From NCBI RefSeq assembly GCF_023700005.1, contig NZ_JAMLJK010000001.1, positions 893,366-957,365 on the forward strand: 64,000 bases of DNA, written 5' to 3'. The position numbers and the translations under genes are program-made. The notes under the pieces are model-generated. The model saw nothing but the letters and a program-made list of their open reading frames with translations, searched no databases and was not told the origin of the DNA. This document shows, piece after piece, positions 24,396 through 32,976 of this stretch. The DNA is from Larsenimonas rhizosphaerae. Its GTDB lineage: Bacteria; Pseudomonadota; Gammaproteobacteria; Pseudomonadales; Halomonadaceae. The first letter of the stretch is position 1. Each line of letters starts with the position of its first letter.

Positions 24396-25391
24396 TTACG
24401 GTTTCATACCGGTGGGCAAGGGATCAGGCAGCACCATGCTATCAGCGTCTGCATCCAGCCCCATTTCCACGACACGGCTGGCGATGAGCCTGCCACACTC
24501 TTCCTTGACGATATTTCTCAACCACTCCTGTGAAGGCGAGTGTTCACAGCGAGGGTGCCAGATCATGGAATAATCAAACGGTGTGAAATGAAAGGGCAGG
24601 GGTTTCGCCACCAGGTCATGACGCTCTGACACCAGATAGGCCAGATCCGCAGGCACCGTGATGATCAGTGGCATCGTATCAACAATCGCCAGTGCCGCTT
24701 CCAGATGATAGGCCCGCAGCACCATGCGCCGTCTGGGCCTGTCTTCCAGCGCCTGTTCGATGAGGGATTTAACCCCATCACTGATGGCGATCATGGCATG
24801 CGGGAAATTCAGATAATCGTCCAGACACATGTCCTTGTCCGCCAACGGGTGTTGTCTGGATACCAGACACGACACGCCAACACGGCCCAGGGTCTCGTAT
24901 TGCAATGGTTCAATGGAATGAATCGGGCGGCAAATGGCCAGATCAGCCCGGCCATAGGTCAGTTGCTCTTTTAAATGCTCATCCTGCAAGGGTAGAAACT
25001 CCAGCGCGACGTTGGGCGCCTCCTGATATATACGGGGCAAGGCAAAGGGCAGGATGGTTTGCATTGCATAATCCGTCGTGACAATCGTGAAATTCTGATC
25101 ACAGGACCCGGGGTCAAACTCGATGGGAGACAACAGCTGCCTGAGCGACCCAAGAGGCTCGTCCAGCGCCATATTCATTAACAAGGCCTTCTCGGTGGGA
25201 ACCAGATACTGCCCCTGGCGTGTAAACAGCGGGTCCGACAGCAGGCAGCGTAATCGCCCCAGAATCCGGCTCATGGCGGACTGGCTCAGGTTCAACCGAG
25301 CGGCAGCCCGACTGACACTGCGCTCCTCCACCAGAACCTGCAATGCGACCAACAGGTTCAGGTCCCGTCGATAAATCTCTTCTACTTTCAT
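24396..25391 (-). CDS. LysR-family transcriptional regulator
   Basis: This is a 331-residue LTTR. The N-terminal winged helix (about 8-66) reads RDLNLLVALQVLVEERSVSRAA...LSQSAMSRILGRLR, and a periplasmic-binding-like effector domain follows. The RDLNLL opening and the NodD/LeuO-like DPLFTRQG segment place it in the NodD-like branch. The MFS gene downstream is the most likely target. A LysR effector cannot be inferred. Confidence 0.88.
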   Translation of the reverse strand: MKVEEIYRRDLNLLVALQVLVEERSVSRAAARLNLSQSAMSRILGRLRCLLSDPLFTRQGQYLVPTEKALLMNMALDEPLGSLRQLLSPIEFDPGSCDQNFTIVTTDYAMQTILPFALPRIYQEAPNVALEFLPLQDEHLKEQLTYGRADLAICRPIHSIEPLQYETLGRVGVSCLVSRQHPLADKDMCLDDYLNFPHAMIAISDGVKSLIEQALEDRPRRRMVLRAYHLEAALAIVDTMPLIITVPADLAYLVSERHDLVAKPLPFHFTPFDYSMIWHPRCEHSPSQEWLRNIVKEECGRLIASRVVEMGLDADADSMVLPDPLPTGMKP

Positions 25392-25439
25392 GCTCAGCCT
25401 TGATAGTTATAAGAATATTGGCTTTTAAACGGGTGATTT

Positions 25440-25622
25440 GTGGAAGTTGTCCTGCGGGCTGGAAGCACATGGGCATGGCTAACCCCCATGCTGGCCACTT
25501 CTCTGGTATTAAACATTTCCCATCCGGCCCATGCACGTGCTCGGGAAGCTGATGGGGTGGATGTGTCGCAAACGGTGATGGCCATGACGCACGTGGTGGC
25601 GGAAGCACCTGGTTCAAGCTGA
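25440..25622 (+). pseudogene. Possible signal-peptide remnant of an outer-membrane receptor
   Basis: An open stretch reads as a signal-peptide-like segment (MLATSLVLNISHPAHA) followed by a short mature part ending MTHVVAEAPGSS. That is reminiscent of a TonB-dependent receptor N-terminus with its TonB-box region. It then runs into a stop exactly where the displaced guaA sequence begins (25623). The assignment is tentative: only about 60 codons exist and no barrel follows. Confidence 0.3.
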
Positions 25623-25824
25623 GCCGTCGGCGTAGTTGGCGACGGCCGTCGCTATGAGTGGGGCATCGCCATTCGCGTGGCCAAGACCATCGACGTCATG
25701 ACCGCTTGCTGGGCGCACCTGCCGTACGAGCTGCTGGTCACGTTATCAACGAGATCAGTGGCGCCGCCGCGAATGGCCCATTACGTGAGCAGCAAGCCGC
25801 CCGCAACGATCGAGTGGAAATGAT
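25623..25824 (+). pseudogene. Decayed second copy of the guaA 3' end
   Basis: This 202-base segment aligns with guaA 7153-7364. The encoded pieces [37 protein letters not shown] are still readable across frames. It has many substitutions and a deletion of about 10 bases after CTGCTGGTCA. The last 40 bases (25785-25824) match guaA 7325-7364 at 38 of 40. It ends in a third att-like core and is followed by a strong terminator, so it looks like a displaced or duplicated guaA tail left by an integration event. Confidence 0.88.
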
Positions 25825-25825
25825 G
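25812..25825 (+). other. Third att-like core
   Basis: GAGTGGAAATGATG differs from the guaA core GAGTGGGAATGATC at two positions. It closes the decayed guaA copy. Confidence 0.6.
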
Positions 25826-25847
25826 GTTTCTGCATGCTGGCTTCAAT

Positions 25848-25878
25848 AAAAAACCCGCCTTTCGGCGGGTTTTTTATT
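25848..25878 (+). terminator. Strong terminator after the guaA remnant
   Basis: AAAAAACCCGCC / GGCGGGTTTTTT with a TTTC loop is a textbook rho-independent terminator. It may be the original guaA terminator, separated from guaA by the insertions. Confidence 0.88.
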
Positions 25879-25983
25879 TTCAGTTTCAAAAGATGAATTG
25901 AGGCTAATTAACAGACTTGCTCTCAAAATTGGCTTTTTTTAATTATAGTTGAATGGTGCCAAAATTCTTGGAGATAGCACACT

Positions 25984-27799
25984 ATGAGTAGTTCCGCACT
26001 ATCAAGTCTTTTTCTAGAGAAAAGCAAGTTCTTGGTTGTTGGATTAACTGGTCGAACTGGATCAGGGCAGTAGTACTGCTGCATCCATATTGACCAGTAA
26101 GTCTCCTGAGTTTCCAGATATTAGTTACTTGAATTATCAAGGAGAGTTATTTTATAAGGGGTTGGATGTTAAAAGGTATTCTATTTTAAATAGTTTTATA
26201 TCATCGAATTGGACTCCTTTTTTCTACATAAAAATGAGTGATCTAATAACTATATATCTGCTCAACATAAGTAGGTCGAAGCTTGAGGATTTTGTGGTAA
26301 ATAAGTCTAGCGCTGTGAGTAAAAGTAAAGTTAAAACGGCTTTGAAGAATTTTCACGACGATGCTGCTAGGCTTTTTATTCAGTTGGATAGTATAAAACA
26401 TGCTGTTATAGCAAGAGGTGAGCAGGATTTATCTAGACAAGATTCATCTAACGGTAGAGATGACCTTGGTCGGCGTAAAAATAAACTTCTTAAAGAGCTT
26501 CGCTCTATTAAAAAAATAACCGATAAGCTTAAGTCTTGTTTGGATGGTCTTGAACGAGGGTTGTACGTTAATGTATATCAAGCTGCGGGAAACTCGATAA
26601 GAAAAACTGGATCTGTAGATTGTAATTACGAGACTGTTAAATTCGATCCGAATAAGGTTTTTGAGCTGCCTAAAGCTGTTAATGCTGTTATTAAAATAAT
26701 AAGAAGTACTTACGAAAAGGCTTTTATAGTTATTGATGCAATTAGAAATCCCTTTGAGGCTAGATTTTTTAAAGATAGATACTCTGCCTTTTATTTGGTT
26801 TCTGTAAATGCTCCCAATTCGGATAGAGAAAAATATTTAGGTAATGTAAGAAAGTTTACTGGTGAGCAAATTAAAGAAATGGATAAAATAGAATCTGGAT
26901 CAGGTGATAAGAATGAGTTTGTTGGTCAGAATGTTAAAAAGTGTATAGAGATATCTGATATTCATTTGTTTAACCCCAGAAATGAAATTGGAAATAATAA
27001 TATTCTGAAATCTCAGTTGGCTTGGTATTTATCATTGATGATGCATCCTGGTTTAGTCTCTCCCTCGTCAATGGAGAGAATAATGCAAATTGCATATACA
27101 GCAAAGACTAACTCTGGGTGTATTTCAAGACAAGTAGGCGCGGTTGTAACTGATAAAAATAAATCTGTTAAGGCTGTTGGATGGAATGATGTACCTCATG
27201 GTCAAGTTCCATGTGCTTTAAGATCTACGGAGAAAGCGATTAATGGCTTTGATAAGATAGAATATAGTGAGTTTGAAAGAAATAATAAAGAGTTTAGGGA
27301 TGTTGTAAAGGTAATAGATGATAAGTATAAAAACAAAAAAGAGTTGATGAAAGGTCGCAACCCGTCTTATTGCTTTAAAGATATAAAAAATGTTTTAGAT
27401 GGTAAAGGAAATCAAGTGCATACAAGATCATTGCACGCAGAAGAAAACGCGTTTTTGCAAATTTCAAAATATGGAGGAGCTGGAGTAGAGGGTGGATTTC
27501 TGTATACAACAGCTAGTCCTTGTGAGCTGTGTGCAAAAAAAGCATATCAGTTAGGAGTTTCTAAAATAGTTTTTATAGATCCATACCCTGGTATAACAAC
27601 CGATCATATTTTAGCAAATGGTGATAATTCACCTGAGTTAGTTCAGTTTCGAGGTGCCGTAGGTAAAGGTTACTTTCAACTTTACGAGCAAACATTGCCT
27701 TACAAGGATGAATTGTTACATTTTAATGATAATGTGTTGGGTGAAATGGCAAATGATAAAAAAATCGAAAATGCTAAAAAAATAATAGAAAGGTTATGA
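25984..27799 (+). pseudogene. avcD: AvcD-type antiphage dCTP/dCMP deaminase, frameshifted in the P-loop
   Basis: ATG 25984 opens MSSSALSS...KFLVVGLTGRTGSG, a dCMP-deaminase-family P-loop, then hits TAG at 26071. Shifting frame at 26068/26069 continues directly as SSTAASILTSK and stays open for about 576 codons to 27799. The C-terminal deaminase domain has HAE (His codon 27434) and PCELC (Cys codons 27521 and 27530), the zinc-binding set. AvcD enzymes deplete dCTP/dCMP during phage attack and are held off by an upstream RNA, AvcI. One extra base (or two lost) breaks the frame, so the gene is inactive unless this is a sequencing error or ribosomal frameshifting. It is strongly AT-rich, indicating transfer. 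Confidence 0.85.
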
Positions 27800-27891
27800 A
27801 TATAAAAAAAGGGTCAATCGACTTCTATGAGAATGCTGGAGGGCGTATGGTAGCTGATATTTTTATATATTTTATTAAAATTATTTTTTGA
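27796..27891 (+). CDS. Short coupled reading frame after avcD
   Basis: An ATGA overlap with the deaminase stop opens a 31-codon frame (MNIKKGSIDFYENAGGRMVA..., hydrophobic aromatic end IFIYFIKIIF). The overlap geometry suggests translational coupling. The short length and abrupt hydrophobic end suggest a truncated gene or chance. No family is recognised. Confidence 0.35.
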   Translation: MNIKKGSIDFYENAGGRMVADIFIYFIKIIF

Positions 27892-27922
27892 GTAATTTAT
27901 TAAATTTTTGGTAAAATTATTT

Positions 27923-28804
27923 TTATGCCTGTGTCATTGCAGATAAATACTGAAAGAACACATCAGCAGCCTTTGAGTAAGCCGCAGCGGGGGCTTTAAC
28001 CAGCCCGAAGCTGCGCTTTATTGGTGGCTCAAGCGGTAGGGCTCGAAGGCCTCGTTTGCACTCGGGAAGCGTTGACTCCGGCACCACGGCAATGCCTATT
28101 CCCTCACGTACGAGTGCGCAGGCACTTTCCCAGCTTTGCACCGTCACTCGGATATCGGTGAGTTCCAGTCCGAGTGTTTGAGCCAGGCTTTGTGCGTGCA
28201 CATGGCAGCCGCCCGTTGCGAGAATGAAGGGGTGATGCGCGAGCTCAGAAAAGCCTATGCCTGTGCCGTCCGTTCTGCGGGCGAGAGCATGAGATACGGG
28301 CAGTAAGGCAACCCAGGTATCGCACCCAAGGATTACGGCGTCGCGTTCTGCGGCAGGATTCAATACCACGCCAACATCAATATGTTGGTTTCCAAGCCAC
28401 TCCTCGATTTCCTTGTCAGTTCCCTCTAGCGCCACGACCTCTATGTCGGGGTATCGCTGCCTAAAGCTGCTTAGAAGCTTGGGTAAAATACGGGAAATGA
28501 CGGACGGAAAGCTACCGAGCGTAAGGCGAGCAGGGCCGAGTCCTTGCTGTTCGTTGGCCAGACTTCGAATGTGGGCATGGTGGTTTAGCATGGCGCGCGC
28601 ATGCTCGATAACGGACTCGCCGAACGCCGTAGGGATCATCCGTCGTTGCGAGCGTGAAAAAAGCGCCGCGCCGAGCATGTGTTCCAGCTGAGCAAGTGCC
28701 TGGCTGGCGCCGGATTGCGTCATGCCGATGATATCGGATGCGTGAGAAATGGTGCCCATGTCGCTGATCGAAACCACAAGGCGCCAGTGCGTTAGATTCA
28801 GCAA
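27923..28804 (-). CDS. LysR-family transcriptional regulator
   Basis: This is a 293-residue LTTR. The HTH (TISHASDIIGMTQSGASQALAQLEHML) is at about residues 16-43, and the effector-binding domain begins near LTLGSFPSVISRILPKLL. It is divergent from the glutathione S-transferase gene with a 124-base spacer that should hold the shared regulatory region, so that gene is the likely target. GC-rich DNA resumes at its 3' end, marking the right limit of the AT-rich avcD segment. Confidence 0.88.
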   Translation of the reverse strand: MLNLTHWRLVVSISDMGTISHASDIIGMTQSGASQALAQLEHMLGAALFSRSQRRMIPTAFGESVIEHARAMLNHHAHIRSLANEQQGLGPARLTLGSFPSVISRILPKLLSSFRQRYPDIEVVALEGTDKEIEEWLGNQHIDVGVVLNPAAERDAVILGCDTWVALLPVSHALARRTDGTGIGFSELAHHPFILATGGCHVHAQSLAQTLGLELTDIRVTVQSWESACALVREGIGIAVVPESTLPECKRGLRALPLEPPIKRSFGLVKAPAAAYSKAADVFFQYLSAMTQA

Positions 28805-28928
28805 GGTAGTAGCTCAGCTAATGGTTTGTGTCTCGGATAGTAATTATACGGTGGGGCTGGGCCAATAACATACTGGCGTCTTCAAGGTGCTTTGCATCAA
28901 GCCATGTTTTAGATCAGGACCCGCCTTC

Positions 28929-29537
28929 ATGAAACTCTATTACGCGCCCCACACCTGCTCACTATCGCCGCATATCGTGCTGCGAGAGTTATCGCTGCCG
29001 TTCGAATTGGTTCGAGTGAATAATCGAACAAAGCGTACGGAGCATGGGCAGGATTTTTGGACTATTAACCCCAAGGGGTACGTGGCCGCACTGGAAACCG
29101 AGGATGGCCGAATCATTACTGAAGGTCCTGTAATTCTTAACTATCTCGCGGGTTTGAAACCGGAAACAGGCCTGATCCCAAAGGATAAATGGGAAAATAT
29201 CAGACTTCATGAGTGGCTGGCTTTTATCAATAGCGAACTTCATGCCGGGCTTGCACCACTGTTTAATTCGGTGCTTCCTGCTGAGGCTCGAGCGATCTTC
29301 CTCGATAAAGTAAGCACGCGGTTTGATGTTTTGGAACATGAGCTGCGAACCCAAAACCAGTATTTGATGGGGGCGCATTTCAGTATCGCAGATGCCTATC
29401 TGTTTACTGTACTTGGCTGGTGTCGGTTCTTTGATATAGAGCTTGATGAGTGGCCAGCATTATCGGCCTATATGGCAAGGATCAGCGAGCGGCCTTCGGT
29501 GCAGGCCGCGTTGAAGGCGGAGCAGAATAGAAGCTAA
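28929..29537 (+). CDS. Glutathione S-transferase, beta-class-like
   Basis: This is a 202-residue GST. It opens MKLYYAPHTCSLSPHIVLRE, the beta-class thioredoxin-like domain with the active-site Cys10, followed by the GSH-binding segment (ITEGPVILNYLAGL). The C-terminal all-helical domain contains the N-capping/hydrophobic staple SIADAYLFTVLGW. It conjugates or reduces electrophiles with glutathione in the cytosol. ATG 28929 is preferred over an upstream in-frame start at 28887. It is divergent from a LysR gene. Confidence 0.9.
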   Translation: MKLYYAPHTCSLSPHIVLRELSLPFELVRVNNRTKRTEHGQDFWTINPKGYVAALETEDGRIITEGPVILNYLAGLKPETGLIPKDKWENIRLHEWLAFINSELHAGLAPLFNSVLPAEARAIFLDKVSTRFDVLEHELRTQNQYLMGAHFSIADAYLFTVLGWCRFFDIELDEWPALSAYMARISERPSVQAALKAEQNRS

Positions 29538-29565
29538 TGCATATCGTCGTACGCCTGAGCTGAGT

Positions 29566-30033
29566 TCAAACCGGCGCCTCTCTCACCAGCACCAATCTTT
29601 CCTCTTCTTCCAGCCCTGCATCCAGTGCCTTCAACTTCCCTAGTCCAATGGGGCGCTGGCCGTTACTTTGCTTCTTCCCTGCCGCGTCCCAGGCGATCTG
29701 CCCGGGGCCGTTGTAGATCACGGAAATCGCGCCGCTCCTGGGGCGTGCGAGCACCAGCAGGTGCTCGGGCGGGTGGCGAAGCGCAACCGTCTTGCCCTGC
29801 GTCAATTTAATCTCGACCTGGCGTCCGTCCGGGGCAATGGCGTCATGGCCGAGCGTGGAGGCCGGGTTCAGCGTCAAGTTAAACATGTACGCCGCGACTA
29901 CTTCGCCAACGCTTCCGACCAGGTGGCCATCGAGGGTGAATTTTCGCCCCGGAAACAGGGCTTCCAGGCCATCCGCGGCGCTGTAGAGCTGGTCGAGCAA
30001 TGCGCCGACCTCTGCCCAGTCGATGTGGTCCAT
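29566..30033 (-). CDS. DUF6998-like protein with endonuclease-type core
   Basis: This 155-residue protein resembles DUF6998 proteins. FPGRKFTLDGHLVGSVGEVVAAYMF is followed by HDAIAPDGRQVEIKLTQGKTVAL, giving an E...D...E-x-K arrangement like a restriction-endonuclease fold. The next segment HLLVLARPRSGAISVIYNGPG fits the family. The function is unknown. ATG 30033 is chosen because it starts at the conserved domain; the frame is open to 30150 but the extra residues are low-complexity. It stands alone, convergent with the GST gene. Confidence 0.7.
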   Translation of the reverse strand: MDHIDWAEVGALLDQLYSAADGLEALFPGRKFTLDGHLVGSVGEVVAAYMFNLTLNPASTLGHDAIAPDGRQVEIKLTQGKTVALRHPPEHLLVLARPRSGAISVIYNGPGQIAWDAAGKKQSNGQRPIGLGKLKALDAGLEEEERLVLVREAPV

Positions 30034-30293
30034 GATTCTGCCTTTTGCCGTGTTGAATGTCGTGCTGTCCCTGGCGCGTGCTCGAGTGCGTACAAGTACC
30101 GGTAGCAGGCCCGCGCATTCGAAAAAAGGCGTGCTGATTTTGAATGACATACGCCCGGAGTTAATCGGATTTAACTATATTAATTTTTGTTAAGCTAATG
30201 TAGGTTATAACCCGATTACCCTGGGCAGGCGGGAAGGGCAGCACAGGGTTGTCATGCACCGTATCTGACAGGAAAATCCAGGGGACTGACACC

Positions 30294-31349
30294 ATGGCAT
30301 ACACCAATAACACCCACTCCTATACGTTTACGGAGGGCGGGGAGGCCACCTTTGCACTAGCCGATGATGTGACGACGCTTTCGCTTGCGGCGCAGTTTGC
30401 CGAAGACCGGGTAAATTCCGGCGATACGCTTGATCTGAACGTGCAGGGCGCGGCACTTGAGTCGCTCGACCTTACAGGCAACGGCCGCGTTGAATGGGCC
30501 AACGGTGCCGATGGCACTACCGCGGTTACCCAGGTTGATGCTACCGGGCTGTCCGGCGGGCTCGATTACACCGCATCAGGCGCGGTGCAGGAAACCGTGA
30601 TGCTGGGGGGGGAGGGCAACGGGGTGGATGTGATCCACGTGGCCGGCGATGCGTCCCGCTATGGCACGGCCGGCGATGGCATCGATACCATTTCAGGCTT
30701 TGATGTCGCGAAGGATACCCTGCTTGTCGATAACGAGGTGATGGAGTCCTTTGGCACGCTGGATTTCGATTATGCCCTCGTGGCCGATGATGCGGCTTCC
30801 CTGCAGGAAGCCCTGACCATGGCCGGCGAACAGGACAGCGATGACGCCGTCATGCCGGTCATCTATGACGGCCAGACCTGGCTGTACCGCGACAGCGGGC
30901 CGGCAGGGCTGGATGAAAACGATTTTGCCCTGCTGCTTGCCGATGTGGCCGGTGGCATCAATGCGTTTACCGATCATCGTGACCAGATACCGCATCGTGC
31001 ACCAGCGCCGACCGGCCCTTACGAAGAGGTTATCGTCGATGGCACGGTCAGCGGCACGGATAATGCGGCCGACAGTTTCGTTTTTGGCAGTGATGGCGCG
31101 TGGCAGTACAGCACCATTACCAATTTCGAGCTGGGCATTGACCGCATCGACGTCACCGGTCTGAACGGCCCGGACGGTCAGCCGATCGATTATGAAGATA
31201 TCAGCATGCGTCCGGATGAGACGCTGATGCTCAATACCGATGACGGCCTGTATTCGGTCTCCCTGGTGGGCGTACCCAAGTATGATCCAGGCTCACCGAC
31301 AGGTGAAATTGCCTATGCCATGGGGCCGGAAGAGTTTCTGTTTGCCTGA
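30294..31349 (+). CDS. Predicted type I secretion substrate
   Basis: This is a 351-residue acidic protein, poor in Cys and without a signal peptide. Two segments resemble the C-terminal targeting region of RTX-type substrates: GTAGDGIDTISGFDVAKDTL (about 125-144) and GSDGAWQYSTITNFELGIDR (about 265-284). It ends in a hydrophobic cap (EEFLFA). AGGGGA lies 8 bases before the ATG. A TolC-like protein, membrane-fusion protein and ABC exporter are encoded convergently just downstream, so they are the likely secretion route. Classical GGxGxDxxx calcium repeats are absent. The extracellular function is unknown, perhaps a surface or matrix protein. Confidence 0.65.
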   Translation: MAYTNNTHSYTFTEGGEATFALADDVTTLSLAAQFAEDRVNSGDTLDLNVQGAALESLDLTGNGRVEWANGADGTTAVTQVDATGLSGGLDYTASGAVQETVMLGGEGNGVDVIHVAGDASRYGTAGDGIDTISGFDVAKDTLLVDNEVMESFGTLDFDYALVADDAASLQEALTMAGEQDSDDAVMPVIYDGQTWLYRDSGPAGLDENDFALLLADVAGGINAFTDHRDQIPHRAPAPTGPYEEVIVDGTVSGTDNAADSFVFGSDGAWQYSTITNFELGIDRIDVTGLNGPDGQPIDYEDISMRPDETLMLNTDDGLYSVSLVGVPKYDPGSPTGEIAYAMGPEEFLFA

Positions 31350-31371
31350 AGCCCAATGGCGTGTGATTGAC

Positions 31372-31397
31372 AAGGCCCATCCTGGATGGGCCTTTTT
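31372..31397. terminator. Terminator after the secreted-protein gene
   Basis: AAGGCCCATCC / GGATGGGCCTT followed by TTTT lies between convergent genes. Confidence 0.85.
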
Positions 31398-31433
31398 CAT
31401 GCCTGCCGAGGCACCTTGCGCAGGGCGGGCAGT

Positions 31434-32969
31434 TCACTTCCGTGGCGCCTCGACGACGTCACCGATCAATACCATGACCTCACCGAGTGCCCGGGTATTC
31501 AGCCGGCCCATGGCTGCCTGCAGGTGCAGGTGGTCCATTACCAGCTGGCGGAACGCCTCCATGAAGTGAATGCGCTGCTGAAAGACCTCGGCGCGTGCAT
31601 CAAGCACATCCACCAGATCCCTCAATCCCAGCGCGGCGCCCTTGTCGGCGGCGTCCAGATACAGCGTGCTGGAATAAATGGCGCGCCTGAGCGCCTTCAG
31701 GCGCGAGATATCGCTGCTGATGCGGCGATGCCGGGTAGTCAGTTGTTCCAGCGCCCGGCGGCGAGCGTCCTGGGCCTCAAACCGGCTGGCCCGGGCGAGC
31801 AGCTCCCCCTGGCGCGTATCGGCCAGAGTGTAGCCGCCCTGAAAGAGATTCATCTGCGCCTGAAGGGCTACGCGGCGGTCGGTCCGGTCCTGGTAGGGGT
31901 CGTCGCTGTTCTGATCGGACCAGGACAGTGACAGCGATACGTCCGGGGCATACCCGGCCTGGCGTACATCATGTTCGGCGGCGGCGATCCTGCCCTGAAG
32001 CTGGGCCAGCCGCACTTCCGGGTTGTCAGCGATCAGCGGGGTGAGGGTCGCGAGTGCCGGGGCATCGGCAAATTCCACGTCGGTCAGTGCGTTCAGTGAA
32101 AACCGGGTGAAGTCCGGAGTGGTGCCGGTCAGCCGGGTCAGGGTGGAGAGGGCATCGTCGTAGTCGTTGCGGGCTGCGACACGGTCTGCCTCGGACTGAT
32201 CTCGCCGTGCACGGGCTGCGAGCAGGTCAATGCGGTCCCCGATGCCCAGCTCATAGGCGCGCTGCGCCTGCGTGACCTGCAGGGTCAGGGCGGTGCGCTT
32301 GCCATCCAGCAGGGCAATGTGGCGCGAGGCAAACAGGGCATTCATGTATGCCTCGGCGGTCTCTAGGGCGAGGTCGCGCTCTGCTACCGCCACCTGCAGT
32401 ACGGCAGCGTCGCGCTGAGCATCGGCCTTTTGAACCTGACGAAACTGCTCAAGGGAGAAAAGCGTCTGGCTCAGCGTAAGCTGGCGGCGCGTGTCGGCAG
32501 AATAGCCTCGGCAACGCATCTCCAGATCCTCGCCCCCGATCAGGGCGCCGGTCCGGGGGTTGTTGCTGCAGGAGACGGATCCACCCTCGGAATAGTAATT
32601 GTCGCTGTCGGTGTAGCTGCGGGCATAGGTCACATCCAGCCGGGGAAGTAGCGCCGCCCAGGCCTTGGGCACCTCCTTGCCCTGCGCTCTTGCGCGAAGG
32701 CGCTGGCTTTCAAGGCCGGCGTCGTAAGCGAGTGCCCGGGCAAGAAGGGCCGGCAGTGAGGGCACCGTGGCCTCGTCAGCCATCTTCAGGGTCTGAACGG
32801 GCGGCTGGCCTGGGGCGGGCTGTCGTGTGGGCGGTGCCTGTGGCGAGTGCTCAGGTAAGGTCGTATCCAGCGCGGCCATGAAGGTATCTGCCACGGCGGG
32901 GGGCAGCAGGCCTGGCAGAAGGGGCAACAGCAGCATCAGCGAAAACGAGCAGCGGCGCAGGGGCATCAT
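31434..32969 (-). CDS. TolC-family outer-membrane protein of a type I secretion system
   Basis: This is a 511-residue outer-membrane efflux protein. After a signal peptide (MLLLPLLPGLLPPAVA) and a Pro-rich linker come two OEP repeats with long coiled-coil helices (VLQVAVAERDLALETAEAYMNALFA and the matching second-half helices). The start ATG follows the membrane-fusion gene stop by 7 bases, making it third in a minus-strand operon. It should form the trimeric outer-membrane duct. It is a dedicated copy, not the housekeeping tolC, judging by its operon. Confidence 0.88.
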   Translation of the reverse strand: MMPLRRCSFSLMLLLPLLPGLLPPAVADTFMAALDTTLPEHSPQAPPTRQPAPGQPPVQTLKMADEATVPSLPALLARALAYDAGLESQRLRARAQGKEVPKAWAALLPRLDVTYARSYTDSDNYYSEGGSVSCSNNPRTGALIGGEDLEMRCRGYSADTRRQLTLSQTLFSLEQFRQVQKADAQRDAAVLQVAVAERDLALETAEAYMNALFASRHIALLDGKRTALTLQVTQAQRAYELGIGDRIDLLAARARRDQSEADRVAARNDYDDALSTLTRLTGTTPDFTRFSLNALTDVEFADAPALATLTPLIADNPEVRLAQLQGRIAAAEHDVRQAGYAPDVSLSLSWSDQNSDDPYQDRTDRRVALQAQMNLFQGGYTLADTRQGELLARASRFEAQDARRRALEQLTTRHRRISSDISRLKALRRAIYSSTLYLDAADKGAALGLRDLVDVLDARAEVFQQRIHFMEAFRQLVMDHLHLQAAMGRLNTRALGEVMVLIGDVVEAPRK

Positions 32970-32976
32970 GATCAGG

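Noticed and set aside
21405-25610. RluA, MFS and LysR genes as cargo of the 14-kb element
   Set aside because: They lie outside the best right att core, are GC-rich like core genes, and lack mobile-element features; a separate event or native DNA is more likely.
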